Positions 29,501 through 38,652 are shown, numbered from the stretch's first letter. The stretch: DNA of 55,679 bases from Gloeocapsopsis crepidinum LEGE 06123 (GCF_015207655.1 NZ_JADEWN010000037.1:1-55679); one strand, 5' to 3'. Notes: generated by a model from the letters alone, not told the origin. Program-made: numbers and translations.

Positions 29501-29872
29501 TTAACCCCAACGATCAATATCGATCGCAGCAAAGCCTTCTTTTTCTGCTAAAGTCAACATACTACCAAGTTGCCGCCAAATTAGTATGCCGAGGAATAAA
29601 GTCAGCGGCAGCGCAACTGCATAAGCTATTAAACCAGGAAAACCAAAAACTTCTAAACCCGCAGAGAGAAACAAGTACACGCCGATAGTAATGCCTACAA
29701 AGGGAACAACTAGCGACACTGTGGGTAACTGCGAACTCATACTACTAATGCGATCGCTTGACCAGTTTTGCACAATTTGCTGCAAAGTCGCACCAAAAGC
29801 AGCACCCGAGGTTAGTGAAACAAATAAACCTGCAATCATGAGAAAGTATGGTGGCTCTGGCAAATAGTACAT
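29501..29872 (-). CDS. Conserved small membrane protein downstream of the ABC1 kinase gene
   Basis: I do not recognise a named family. The 123-residue protein has hydrophobic segments at about 11-29 (MIAGLFVSLTSGAAFGATL), 52-72 and 78-96, and an acidic C-terminus (EKEGFAAIDIDRWG). GGAG lies 6 bases before the ATG. It starts 14 bp after the stop of the ABC1-kinase gene on the same strand, so the two form an operon. It may be a partner of that membrane-associated kinase. Confidence 0.7.
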   Translation of the reverse strand: MYYLPEPPYFLMIAGLFVSLTSGAAFGATLQQIVQNWSSDRISSMSSQLPTVSLVVPFVGITIGVYLFLSAGLEVFGFPGLIAYAVALPLTLFLGILIWRQLGSMLTLAEKEGFAAIDIDRWG

Positions 29873-29886
29873 GAAAAACTCCGAGT

Positions 29887-31638
29887 TTATTTTTGCTTAG
29901 GAAAAACTGCGAAAGCATTGACTACAGGTAAGATTGCTGCTGTCCTTTCTTTTGAGATCTCTGTTATTGCATCTAACGCAACATTTAAGATACGATTTGG
30001 CTGCAACTCACCTTTGACTAAATTCCAAATCCGCTGAACTTCTGCTGTATGCAAACGGTCATCTTCAGTCAAAGCTAACAAAAATTGCTGCCGCAGAAAC
30101 TTGCCTTCCTCTGACAAGAGGTATTGTATACCCAATTGTGCGGTTGGTAATAAATCAAATCTTTTGTCAGCTTGGGCGATCGCAATTAAATTTTCTAAGC
30201 GTTCCCACTGAAATTTACCATTTTTGAACAATACGTTAAGTAACCGTCGTCTTAGCTGGGGTGTTTCTCCTGTCAGTAGACGCCGTGCGACGTAAGGATG
30301 GGATACTTCAACGATCTTGAAATTCGGATTTAAACTTAGTGCAATACCTTCTTGTGTCACCAAAGAACGAATAATTAAGGCAAACTGTGCTGGAACGCGG
30401 AAGGGATAATCATACATCAACTCCGAAAATGAATCAGTGACCGATTTGAAGTTGAAGTCTCCTACACTTTGACCAATTGCTTCGCCAAGTACTGCTTCTA
30501 GCGCTGGGACAATAGGACAAATATTCGTATCTGGAGTTAAAAATCCTAATTTGACAAAATCAGCAGCTAACTCGGTATAGTCTTTATTAACGAGATGCAC
30601 GATCGCATCGACTAAAGTTTCTTTTGTCAGTTCGCTAAGCTGATCCATCATACCAAAGTCGATGTATGCCATGCGACCATCAGGCATTGCAAACAAGTTT
30701 CCTGGGTGCGGATCGGCATGAAAGAAACCGTGTTCTAATAGTTGCTGTAAACCCGCAGTGACACCGATTTCGATTAATGTATCTGTATCCAAACCTGCTT
30801 CGCGGATACTTTGTGTATCTGTTAGTTTGAATCCATGAATCCATTCAAGTGTTAAGACGCGAGTAGCGGTAAACCGCCAGTAAATGGCTGGTACTTTAAC
30901 TCGGAGATCGTTGCGGAAGTTGGTGGCAAACTTTTCGGCGTTACGCGCTTCGTTGAGATAATCAATTTCTTCAAATAACTTAGTCCCGAACTCATCTACG
31001 ATCATCTTGAGATCGTGACCAAGGTTTAGCGGCAGCCAAGGAGATATCCAACCGGCTGTCCACCGCATTAAGTAGAGATCTAGCGTCAGAGCAGGGCGTA
31101 AGTTGGGACGTTGTACTTTAACTGCAACTTCTTCTCCGCTGTGTAAACGAGCGCGATACACTTGACCAAGACTTGCTGCTGCAACAGGATGTGGCGAAAT
31201 TTCACTGTATACGTCTTGAATTGAGCGATTTAACTCGGTTTCAATTGTGCGGAAAGCGATCGCATTATCAAAAGGTGGTAGCTGATCTTGTAGCTTGACG
31301 AGTTCGTCGAGAAAATCTTTGCGAATTAAGTCAGGTCTTGTTGATAGTGCTTGACCGACTTTAATAAATGTAGGTCCTAGGCGAGTCAGAATTTGCCGTA
31401 ACTGCGTTGCCCGTCTAAACTTGTTTTGTTCTTCTCGGTTCTGCCACTTGTCCCAATAAAGACCAAGCATGAATCCCGCAAAACACCAGATGATAGTACA
31501 AGCCCGCCAAAACGCTAACCAAGGGCGGTAACGGTAGTAACGTGCGATCGCTTCTGGATCGTAACGGCGGTTATTTTGAGCTTGATACTGACCCACGCCT
31601 TTTTTTGCCTCTCCTACTGGAATTATTGATGATTGCAA
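29887..31638 (-). CDS. ABC1/AarF/UbiB-family atypical kinase
   Basis: The family of unusual ATP-binding proteins supports ubiquinone and plastoquinone metabolism and, in plants, plastoglobule function. The 583-residue product has the KxGQ motif (FIKVGQALSTRPDLI), the alanine-rich loop AAASLGQVYRA, VAVKVQRP, EIDYLNEA, and the catalytic HADPHPGNLFAMPDG and IDFGMM. All catalytic elements are present. The C-terminal 200 residues are helical with no clear motif. The open frame starts at TTG 31638; GTG 31596, with GGAGAGG upstream, is a possible alternative start. Confidence 0.92.
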   Translation of the reverse strand: MQSSIIPVGEAKKGVGQYQAQNNRRYDPEAIARYYRYRPWLAFWRACTIIWCFAGFMLGLYWDKWQNREEQNKFRRATQLRQILTRLGPTFIKVGQALSTRPDLIRKDFLDELVKLQDQLPPFDNAIAFRTIETELNRSIQDVYSEISPHPVAAASLGQVYRARLHSGEEVAVKVQRPNLRPALTLDLYLMRWTAGWISPWLPLNLGHDLKMIVDEFGTKLFEEIDYLNEARNAEKFATNFRNDLRVKVPAIYWRFTATRVLTLEWIHGFKLTDTQSIREAGLDTDTLIEIGVTAGLQQLLEHGFFHADPHPGNLFAMPDGRMAYIDFGMMDQLSELTKETLVDAIVHLVNKDYTELAADFVKLGFLTPDTNICPIVPALEAVLGEAIGQSVGDFNFKSVTDSFSELMYDYPFRVPAQFALIIRSLVTQEGIALSLNPNFKIVEVSHPYVARRLLTGETPQLRRRLLNVLFKNGKFQWERLENLIAIAQADKRFDLLPTAQLGIQYLLSEEGKFLRQQFLLALTEDDRLHTAEVQRIWNLVKGELQPNRILNVALDAITEISKERTAAILPVVNAFAVFPKQK

Positions 31639-31950
31639 CTTTTGGTAACACTAGTTACGGTAGTTGCTAACACGACCTAATTATTATCCTTTTAGATCCA
31701 TCAATTTATAGATAAGGATTTCCGGTAAGTCCGCCAGTCATGTAACTTTGAGACTGACCATTAAACTTTATCTTTTTCTTAACTATAGTATATAAAACTA
31801 CAAACAAATAATAAGAAAAATTACAAAATTCTCTCTTGTGGAAGAGTTTCGTAGATAGACACATAAGACGAGTCACAGATTATCAGATACAGATAAGCTA
31901 GGCAAAACCAACCGGCTTTCGTTTTGCTGAGCTATTCAACATTCGCCTAA

Positions 31951-31973
31951 TATACTTGACAAAAGCAAGTATA
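31951..31973 (+). promoter_or_regulatory. Palindromic operator 1 upstream of marR-GNAT
   Basis: TATACTTG-N7-CAAGTATA is a perfect 8-bp inverted repeat centred at 31962. It contains a TTGACA -35-like element, so a bound protein would overlap the promoter. A MarR-family protein is encoded immediately downstream. Confidence 0.6.
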
Positions 31974-31994
31974 TAGTTGACACAATCAACTATA
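31972..31994 (+). promoter_or_regulatory. Palindromic operator 2 upstream of marR-GNAT
   Basis: TATAGTTG-N7-CAACTATA is a second perfect 8-bp inverted repeat, centred at 31983, exactly 21 bp from the first centre. It shares two bases with operator 1 and also contains TTGACA. The site ends 28 bp before the ATG. Confidence 0.6.
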
Positions 31995-32022
31995 TAGCCC
32001 TTCGTCGCAAGGAGTCATACTA

Positions 32023-32961
32023 ATGACGAAGACCAACTCTGCCAAATATGCAGAACATATAGAAGCTGTACGTCGCTTTAATCGGTTCTACACTCAGCAA
32101 ATTGGGGTGTTGCACGAGGGAATATTAAAAAGTCCCTTCTCATTAACTGAAGCACGGGTCATCTACGAACTCGCACACTGTGAAAAACCTACAGCAACCG
32201 AGATTGCCAACAAATTAGATTTAGACGCAGGCTATCTAAGTCGCATTTTGCGCGAGTTTAAAAAACGCGGACTAATTGACAAACAGCCCTCTGAAACTGA
32301 TGGGCGGCAAACTATTTTATGCTTGACGGAGCAAGGACAAAACTCATTTACCATGCTCAATGCTTGTTCTTATGACGAGATTGGAGCGATCCTTGACAAG
32401 CTATCTACGGTAGATCAGAGCCGCTTAATCAAGGCAATGCAAGTCATTGAGGAGTTGCTTGGTACTCGCTCAGAACAGAAGGTTCCTTATATTCTCCGTC
32501 TTCACCAACCTGGCGATTTGGGTTGGATAGTCCACCGTCATAGCGTGCTGTATGCTGAGGAATACGGTTGGAATGAGCAATTTGAGGCACTAGTTGCCAG
32601 TATTGTCGCCGAATTTGTTCAGAACTATAACCCGAAACGAGAGCGATGCTGGATTGCCGAAAGAGACGGTGAAATTGTTGGTTCAGTCTGTCTTGTGAAA
32701 CAATCGGATGAAGTCGCAAAATTACGTTTATTGTTCGTTGAGCCAAAAGCACGCGGATTAGGTATTGGGACTCGACTAGTAAACGAATGCATGCGGTTTG
32801 CCCGACAAGCTGGTTACAGTAAGGTCACGCTGTGGACAAACAATGTCTTGCTGGCTGCTCGACATATTTATGAAGTTGTTGGTTTTCGCTTAGTTTATGA
32901 AGAAGAACACAACAGCTTTGGTCATCATTTGATCGGAGAAGTATGGGAGCTAGAATTGTAG
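32023..32961 (+). CDS. MarR-type regulator fused to a GNAT acetyltransferase
   Basis: The 312-residue protein combines a winged-helix MarR domain (about 10-145: SLTEARVIYELAH, TATEIANKLDLDAGYLSRIL, ETDGRQTILCLTEQG) with a GNAT domain (about 155-310: IAERDGEIVGSVCLV, KLRLLFVEPKARGLGIGTRLV). This bifunctional architecture is known, and such proteins may acetylate a small molecule while controlling genes. CGCAAGGAG precedes the ATG. Two palindromes ahead of the gene suggest self-repression. The ligand and the acetyl acceptor are unknown. Its neighbours give no clue: divergent is the ABC1 kinase operon, and next downstream is a broken toxin gene. Confidence 0.9.
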   Translation: MTKTNSAKYAEHIEAVRRFNRFYTQQIGVLHEGILKSPFSLTEARVIYELAHCEKPTATEIANKLDLDAGYLSRILREFKKRGLIDKQPSETDGRQTILCLTEQGQNSFTMLNACSYDEIGAILDKLSTVDQSRLIKAMQVIEELLGTRSEQKVPYILRLHQPGDLGWIVHRHSVLYAEEYGWNEQFEALVASIVAEFVQNYNPKRERCWIAERDGEIVGSVCLVKQSDEVAKLRLLFVEPKARGLGIGTRLVNECMRFARQAGYSKVTLWTNNVLLAARHIYEVVGFRLVYEEEHNSFGHHLIGEVWELEL

Positions 32962-33127
32962 ACTGCGATCATTTTAGCTTATTTCTATAACTGATTTAGA
33001 GTTGCAGCCCACTAGCTAAGCAGCGGCTAAATCGCCTTAATATACCTGCCAATTCTCTTAACTTATTGCGCAGTGTTGCTAGCTACGTCTATCACTAAAT
33101 TCTAGATAATAACTTTCTCCGAGAAAT

Positions 33128-33456
33128 TCAAGCGTATAGTAATTGATTTCTAATTTCCTCAATCGTCAACGCACTCACCAAAATACCAATTCTTTGCGCA
33201 ACTTCATAAGCATTTTTCTGAGGCACTACAATAATTCCAGAATGTTGTTTATCCTCTTCCATGTACTGAAGATGCAACCGTTCAAAGTCAACTCGGTTAT
33301 GGGTCAAAATGCACCTTCCAGTAGAAGCTGCTCTCTATCCGTTTTGCCCAGGGTTGCTTGCTCAGGAACAGTCGTAATATCTAAACCACGCGCTCTTAAA
33401 AGTGTAGCAACAAGTGCCGACATATCTTCATCTGTGTAAAGTGCCGCAATTGTCAT
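33128..33456 (-). pseudogene. Frameshifted DUF5615 PIN-like toxin
   Basis: Reading from ATG 33456 gives MTIAALYTDEDMSALVATLL and continues to GKTDREQLL, typical of a DUF5615 (PIN-like) nuclease toxin. It then hits TGA at 33304-33306 after 50 codons. In another frame the family sequence resumes as RCILTHNRVDFERLHLQYM and runs to IEEIRNQLLYA and TGA 33128-33130. The join lacks about five residues expected between REQLL and GRCIL, so a short non-triplet deletion is likely rather than a base-calling slip. Its start overlaps the DUF433 antitoxin stop by 4 bp (ATGA), the usual arrangement of this toxin-antitoxin pair. The toxin is predicted inactive. Confidence 0.8.
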
Positions 33457-33743
33457 TCGCCTAATGCGGCTCTTACCGATGGATGCACTAGCTCATTAGG
33501 AACTTGGTTTTGCTCAATGTACTCATTAATCTCTGCCTGATGATCGAGATAGAAGCTCAAAGCATCAAACACTTGTGCTAGCGTTAAATGAGGCAAATGG
33601 CTCAAAATTTCTTCTGGCATAATACCTAGACGCCACAAACCAACGATGGCACGAACAGATGTGCGAGTGCCTAGAATAACTGGCTCTCCGCTTAAAATCT
33701 CAGAGTTACTGGTAACGTAGCGCGAGAGAGTTTCGACGGACAT
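33453..33743 (-). CDS. DUF433 antitoxin-like protein
   Basis: The 96-residue DUF433 protein has ILSGEPVILGTRTSVRAIV, an LGIMPEEILSHLPHLTLAQVFDALSFY helical block with the DNA-binding-like region, and an acidic tail. DUF433 proteins pair with DUF5615 PIN-like toxins and are thought to neutralise them and repress the operon. The partner overlaps by 4 bp downstream but is frameshifted. The antitoxin appears intact, so this is an orphan left after toxin loss. Confidence 0.88.
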   Translation of the reverse strand: MSVETLSRYVTSNSEILSGEPVILGTRTSVRAIVGLWRLGIMPEEILSHLPHLTLAQVFDALSFYLDHQAEINEYIEQNQVPNELVHPSVRAALGE

Positions 33744-34048
33744 GGAGTGAAGCGTACGGTAAAAATTGGAGTTACTTGTAGTTTACTAGAATAAAGACTG
33801 ACTAGATAGATGAGCCTTCAACACATTTCAGCCAGGAGTAAGAGCCAGCTAGCGACCTAAATCAACAGCAGCAGAAGTTCATAACAAATTAACAACGAAC
33901 TGCAACTGTTCACTGCATTGACTGGTTTTCTTTACCACAACAGGCTAAGAGTGTCTAGAGTTAGTAATGTTCTGCAAACACCTGGCGCTGGGCAGTGTTC
34001 TCACCAACAACACAGAGGGCTAACGACACTGTTGAGCGGCGATCGCAC
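33744..34048. other. Intergenic spacer upstream of the DUF433 gene
   Basis: This 305-bp spacer lies between two minus-strand genes (DUF433 and the prenyltransferase). I saw no gene, hairpin with T-run or repeat. Confidence 0.4.
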
Positions 34049-34723
34049 TCAACGGCTTAATCTTTCGTTGTAATAATCAATTGCACCCTTAATATCTTGC
34101 TGCGAGAGTGCAGGCCAGAAAGCCTCAGTGAAGTAGAGTTGTGCATACGCACTTTGCCATAAAAAATAATTACTCAGTCGTTGCTCTCCACCAGCACGAA
34201 TTACTAAATCTAGATCGGGAAGTTCAGCTGTGTATAAACATCTAGCAAAGGTCGTCTCTGTAATTTCTTCTGGTTGAGGCTGTTGAGTTACCACTTTGCG
34301 AACTCCCTCAACAATCTCGGCGCGTCCACCATAGTTGAATGCAAGGTTGAGGATTCTATGATTATGCGTTTTCGTTAGATTCACGGCATCATCGATCACA
34401 TTGAGTACAGATTCAGAAACTCCTTCACGGCTGCCACTATGTAAAATCCGCACTCGTCGGCTGTCTAGTTCATCAGCTAAGCGAGGACCAAGTTCCTCAA
34501 TGCCGCTCATTAACGCCCGAACTTCATCTGTTGGTCTTCCCCAATTCTCAGTTGACCAAACATAAGCTGAGACATTGTTAATACCAAAATCATGGCAAAT
34601 ATCGAGGATCTCAACAATATGGGCAATACCTGCATAATGACCTGCACTGCGAGGTAGTCCATGCTGTTCTGCCCAACGTCCATTGCCGTCCATAATGAAG
34701 CCGATATGTTTTGGAATAAGCAT
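34049..34723 (-). CDS. uppS: Cis-prenyltransferase (UppS family), short form
   Basis: The family condenses isopentenyl diphosphate onto allylic primers in cis; the housekeeping enzyme makes the undecaprenyl carrier for cell-wall synthesis. The 224-residue product has HIGFIMDGNGRWAEQ, where the catalytic Asp precedes GNGRWA, then VSAYVWSTENWGRP, NLAFNYGGRAEIV and the substrate-binding RAGGEQRLSNYFLWQ plus AQLYFTEAFWP. All catalytic motifs are present. It is about 25 residues shorter than usual at the N-terminus and could be a second, specialised paralogue rather than the main UppS. No isoprenoid or cell-wall genes are adjacent. Confidence 0.88.
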   Translation of the reverse strand: MLIPKHIGFIMDGNGRWAEQHGLPRSAGHYAGIAHIVEILDICHDFGINNVSAYVWSTENWGRPTDEVRALMSGIEELGPRLADELDSRRVRILHSGSREGVSESVLNVIDDAVNLTKTHNHRILNLAFNYGGRAEIVEGVRKVVTQQPQPEEITETTFARCLYTAELPDLDLVIRAGGEQRLSNYFLWQSAYAQLYFTEAFWPALSQQDIKGAIDYYNERLSR

Positions 34724-34914
34724 ATTGCAACCTAGCTAGAACGCTTATAAAAATTACCAACACAACTTAGCTTACAAGTTGTCACAACTCCCCTACCGAT
34801 AATCTTTCAAATACATCCCCACCGATAACCTAAGCAGCAGAACTCGTTATTAAACAGAGTTCTTCTGCTCTTAGTCTTTTCTGCTAAAACTTATAGCTTT
34901 TTGAATGCGATCGC

Positions 34915-37515
34915 TTACTGCTGTGAGGATTTCGCCTCCAAACTTTCTAAGCGACTTCTGAGTTCTTGATTTTGTTGTTTCAGTACATCTAGTTCTTCAC
35001 GTAATTGTTTCACACCTTGATCTGTGCCAACTGCAGTTTGCACTCGCGATACAGCTTCCTCCGCCATGCGCCGCACCCGTCCATCAGGAGTTTGACTTGC
35101 TAAAGATTGTAGAATGCCAATTGCTTTAGGAGTTTCCATTTGTCCCAGAGCGCTGACAACGGCGACTTGAGTTAAGAAAAATGACTCGCGGGAGAGTTCT
35201 TCAAGTTGTTGCAAGACTCGTTCGAGATTGACTGTGCTTAACCCTGTAGAAATTGTGCCGAGGGCGCGAATTGCGCTGAGTCGTAGGGCTTGGGGTACGC
35301 CTAGTTTGGTATATTCCAAGATGAGATCGAGTGCTGACTCAGAGGTTTTCATTTGGCTAAGTCCTGCGATCGCACCTGCACGGACGACTTCATTCCACCC
35401 TGCTCTTTGTTCTAAAATTGATTTGAGCAGTTTCACTACTTTTTCTTCTTTGGGCTTTTCATCTACAGTTCCACCCGCAATGGCACCGATCGCCTTAATC
35501 GCAGATGCTTCAACGTAGTAGCTTAGATCGCCGTTTTCTACTAGTGGTTTAATTGCTCTATAACTCTCGCGTGTTTTAATATCAGCAAGTGCTTCTACCA
35601 CTGCACGGCGCACAAGGGGATGTTCGTCTTCTAATCCTACAACTAAACCACTAAAAGCTTGATCGAGTTTGACTTGGGCGAGTTGTTTAGCAACTTCAGT
35701 ACGTACCCCCCAGAAGCGATCGCGTTTCAAAGCTTGAGAAAGTGCTTTTACTGCTTCTAAGCCACCTTTTTTTGCCAAAGCTTCCGCTGCATAAATTCGT
35801 GAAATTGGGTCAGGATCGAATTCTAGCTGTGCTTTTAATTCTGGTAGTGGATACTCTAGCGTAACTGTCTTTAAGTAGTTATTCCCAGCATCGAAACTGA
35901 CAAATTGCGGCTTCTGTTCTAAAGGAAAGTAGAAACTTTGCTCTTTTTCATGCACCCGTACTGTAAATGTTTTCAGTTGAGGGGAAGATTCCTCATTGGG
36001 ATAGCCAAATGCGATCGCAATTTTCAAATCAAACAAATCGCTATTAGTACCGTTAGAACCTTCTTTTGCTTGAGTTTGCGTCACTGTAACTTTAGCTAAT
36101 TTGCTATCTCCATCCCAAGCGTAAGCAACTTTAAAATCAGGATGCCCGCCGCGATAGACGTATTGATCGAAAAGAAATAGTAAATTTCTGCCAGATGCTT
36201 TTTCAATCGCCCTTAGTAAGTCGATGGTTTCCACCGTGTTATGAGCATTATCTTGAACAAATGTATGAATTGCCTGCCAAAATAATTCTTCTCCCAATTC
36301 GGTGCGAATCATGTGATAGACACACGAACCTTTTTCGTAAAGGTGGCGATCGTATAACTCAATAGCTTCGCGATAAACGTGCGTGACGATTGGACGACGA
36401 TAACGGCTACTATCTTCTGCTAAGTAACTCCGTGCTTCAAGTAATCGGTAATAAGCCGCTTCCTCTGCACCATACTCGTGTTCTGTCCACATCACCTCTG
36501 AGTAAGAAGCCATACCTTCTTTAATCCAAGCATGAGACCAATGCTTTATTACGACGAGATCGCCAAACCATTGATGCGCAAGTTCGTGGGCGACTAAGCT
36601 TTCAGTGTTGCGGTTATCAAGTGCAGCGCGTTCATCGAGTAAACAGCGATCTGTTAGTAAGGTTGTGGAGGTGTTTTCCATTCCTCCAAAAATAAAGTCA
36701 TCAACGCAGACTTGGGCATATTTTGGATACGGATACAAATAGCCATACTTCTCGCTAAAAAATTCAATCATGCGTGGAGTTTTCCCCATACTACGCCGTG
36801 CGTCTGCTTCACGTCCTTTTTCAACGTAGTAAGTGACAGGTTTACCGTGCCATTCGTCTTGAATTTCGGCAAAGTCTCCTACCGCAAGTGTCATAAGATA
36901 AGTAGGATGGACTTGCTCTTGTAACCAATGGTAAATTTTAGCGTCACCATCTTCTGCCGTATTAATTAAGGTTCCGTTAGAAATGGCTATATAAGGTTTG
37001 GGAACGCGGACGCGAATTTCAGAGGTTGATAGTTGTCCTGGGTAGTCGAAGCAAGGAAACCAGAAGCGCGAGTCTTCATCTTCGCCCTGCGTCCAAACTT
37101 GTGTTGGTTTATTGGGATAATGTTGATTTGGAGTAATAAAGTAAATGCCGCGTTGGGGTTGTTCTGCAGCATAGGCGATCGCAACCTTAATTACCTGACC
37201 CACTACTGTAGGTGTCTCAAGTTGAATATGCAACTGCCAACCATCGTACTCAAAACTTTGAGGCGCTTCGTCAACTTGCACTGATTGAATATTCAAATTC
37301 ACTGCATCCAACGTTAACCTTTTAATTCCATTGCGGATGGGTTTGAGTTGAGTAACGCAAGTACCTTGATAGCTTTGATTGGGAATGTCTAAATTCAAAT
37401 CGAGGAAAATATGCTCGACTTGTCCTGGACGATCTGGATTGTAGTGCGGTTTTGCCCCTGGTAGCTCAAAGGATTTGTGGCGGCTATTATCGGTATCCAA
37501 ATGAAACTGCGACAT
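34915..37515 (-). CDS. M1 family metallopeptidase with C-terminal HEAT repeats
   Basis: The 866-residue enzyme is an aminopeptidase of the M1 gluzincin family. GGMEN is at 277-281. The zinc site is HELAH at 310-314 with the third ligand Glu333 in WIKEGMASYSE. The N-terminal beta domain and the helical domain follow the usual order. The last 250 residues contain HEAT-like repeats (VRRAVVEALADIKTRESY, WGVRTEVAKQLAQVKL, VVRAGAIAGLSQMK), typical of cyanobacterial versions, and end in a coiled coil (LREELDVLKQQNQELRSRLE). It is likely cytoplasmic, acting in peptide turnover. It is not in an operon. Confidence 0.95.
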   Translation of the reverse strand: MSQFHLDTDNSRHKSFELPGAKPHYNPDRPGQVEHIFLDLNLDIPNQSYQGTCVTQLKPIRNGIKRLTLDAVNLNIQSVQVDEAPQSFEYDGWQLHIQLETPTVVGQVIKVAIAYAAEQPQRGIYFITPNQHYPNKPTQVWTQGEDEDSRFWFPCFDYPGQLSTSEIRVRVPKPYIAISNGTLINTAEDGDAKIYHWLQEQVHPTYLMTLAVGDFAEIQDEWHGKPVTYYVEKGREADARRSMGKTPRMIEFFSEKYGYLYPYPKYAQVCVDDFIFGGMENTSTTLLTDRCLLDERAALDNRNTESLVAHELAHQWFGDLVVIKHWSHAWIKEGMASYSEVMWTEHEYGAEEAAYYRLLEARSYLAEDSSRYRRPIVTHVYREAIELYDRHLYEKGSCVYHMIRTELGEELFWQAIHTFVQDNAHNTVETIDLLRAIEKASGRNLLFLFDQYVYRGGHPDFKVAYAWDGDSKLAKVTVTQTQAKEGSNGTNSDLFDLKIAIAFGYPNEESSPQLKTFTVRVHEKEQSFYFPLEQKPQFVSFDAGNNYLKTVTLEYPLPELKAQLEFDPDPISRIYAAEALAKKGGLEAVKALSQALKRDRFWGVRTEVAKQLAQVKLDQAFSGLVVGLEDEHPLVRRAVVEALADIKTRESYRAIKPLVENGDLSYYVEASAIKAIGAIAGGTVDEKPKEEKVVKLLKSILEQRAGWNEVVRAGAIAGLSQMKTSESALDLILEYTKLGVPQALRLSAIRALGTISTGLSTVNLERVLQQLEELSRESFFLTQVAVVSALGQMETPKAIGILQSLASQTPDGRVRRMAEEAVSRVQTAVGTDQGVKQLREELDVLKQQNQELRSRLESLEAKSSQQ

Positions 37516-38038
37516 CGATTTTCCTTACTTCAACGCTATGCCTGTTGTTTTCCAGGGTAGCGCTTGAACGCACTTAAAATTGAATACTCTGCAACTTAAT
37601 TGACTTGGTAAGTTCAAATCAACTCAATAATTAATGCTATTGATTTTGGTGAAACTTACTAAAAGGAGAAGAGGCGATCGCACTTCTTCTTCAAATTTCT
37701 TAATAATATAGAACAACTTTTTTATTTTGTTTAATAGACTATCTTACTGCTGTTCTCATAAAGAATAATTAATATCTTCAATTGCTATTTCTCTATATAT
37801 AGTCAAAAATATCAAATTTATCAGCAAATACCCTTTATTAAGGCAATCAAATTAGTAAAATTACTGAATTTTCTAATTATTAGCTTTGACAAAAAAATCA
37901 GCAAAAACCAGCAAGCTTCTCTAAAACTTAACTTATATAACAGTATACAAGGAGCTTTCAGTAATTCAATAAGCAAGTACACTAAGCTTCAAGCCACAAC
38001 CAATACTGTTAATCAACTTACCAAGGAATAATCCTAAA
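37516..38038. other. AT-rich regulatory region upstream of the pilus cluster
   Basis: This 523-bp gap is among the most AT-rich stretches of the window, with poly-T and poly-A tracts between 37690 and 37960. No gene or clear promoter was seen. The pilin mRNA leader probably begins here. Confidence 0.4.
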
Positions 38039-38539
38039 ATGTCTATCTTAAATCGTGTAATTATTACTTCTGGGCTATTTTTGGGTACTATCACAGCTTT
38101 CTCTCCAACTGCATTTGCACAGACTACTAGTGATACCGTTAATTTGAGTGGTAATGTGCAGTCAATCCTCGATATGACAACGACGGCGACAGCAGCAGCT
38201 AGTAATTTAGATTTGCCTATTAGTGCAGACACTAAGGTAGTTCAGGTTGCTGATATTGCATTTGAAACCAATAATGCTGAAGGTTTAACTATTACCGCTA
38301 CAAGTGGAACATTAACTACAAATGGAGGACAAACTCCAATTGATTTCCAAGTCAAGTTACTTGCTGACGGTACAGCAATTCCTGGCTCCACTGATTTTGC
38401 TAGTGGTAATACTACTCATACGACTACCAGTGCTGGAACAGGAGCGGCTGACTTGTACATCAAATACACAACAGCAGAATATCAAGATCCAGGTACATAC
38501 AGTGGCACTATTAGCTTGACCGTTATTGATAATTCTTAA
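38039..38539 (+). CDS. Putative chaperone-usher pilin subunit
   Basis: The 166-residue protein has a Sec signal peptide (SILNRVIITSGLFLGTITAF, probable cleavage after AFA before QT). A beta-rich, Thr/Ser-rich mature domain of about 138 residues follows. It contains NVQSILDMTTTATAAASNLD and the C-terminal TYSGTISLTVIDNS, a G-x-Y-x-G-type pilin end. It resembles spore-coat-U-like archaic pilins in composition and length but has no diagnostic match I can confirm. Its position ahead of a chaperone and an usher gene supports the role. A hairpin follows the gene, as in pilus operons where it favours high expression of the main subunit. Confidence 0.7.
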   Translation: MSILNRVIITSGLFLGTITAFSPTAFAQTTSDTVNLSGNVQSILDMTTTATAAASNLDLPISADTKVVQVADIAFETNNAEGLTITATSGTLTTNGGQTPIDFQVKLLADGTAIPGSTDFASGNTTHTTTSAGTGAADLYIKYTTAEYQDPGTYSGTISLTVIDNS

Positions 38540-38551
38540 ATTAAATATCTC

Positions 38552-38582
38552 ATTGGGGCAATCCAAAGCTAACTGCCCCAAT
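38552..38582 (+). terminator. Stem-loop between pilin and chaperone genes
   Basis: ATTGGGGCA (38552-38560) and TGCCCCAAT (38574-38582) form a perfect 9-bp stem with a 13-base loop, 13 bp past the pilin stop. It has no T-run after it. It therefore looks more like an mRNA-stabilising or attenuating hairpin than a strong terminator. Confidence 0.55.
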
Positions 38583-38652
38583 CTTCTTAAAGAAAATTAT
38601 TCATTATTTTTATGATAAAGATAAAAATATTTTTATTTAATTAAACTAAGTT

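Larger units (their letters stand above)
31639..32022. other. Divergent regulatory region between the ABC1 kinase and MarR-GNAT genes
   Basis: This 384-bp AT-rich region serves two divergent genes. Two overlapping palindromes at 31951-31994 dominate the part nearest the MarR-GNAT gene and are listed separately. The rest (31680-31930) shows no gene or strong hairpin. Confidence 0.4.

Noticed and set aside
31972-31996. TATAGT/TATATA near the MarR-GNAT gene as -10 boxes paired with TTGACA
   Set aside because: Spacing from either TTGACA to these boxes is 8-10 or about 28 bases, not 16-18, so they were not called as a promoter.
33143-33439. A 98-codon plus-strand frame
   Set aside because: It is antisense to the frameshifted DUF5615 toxin, whose minus-strand reading matches a family.
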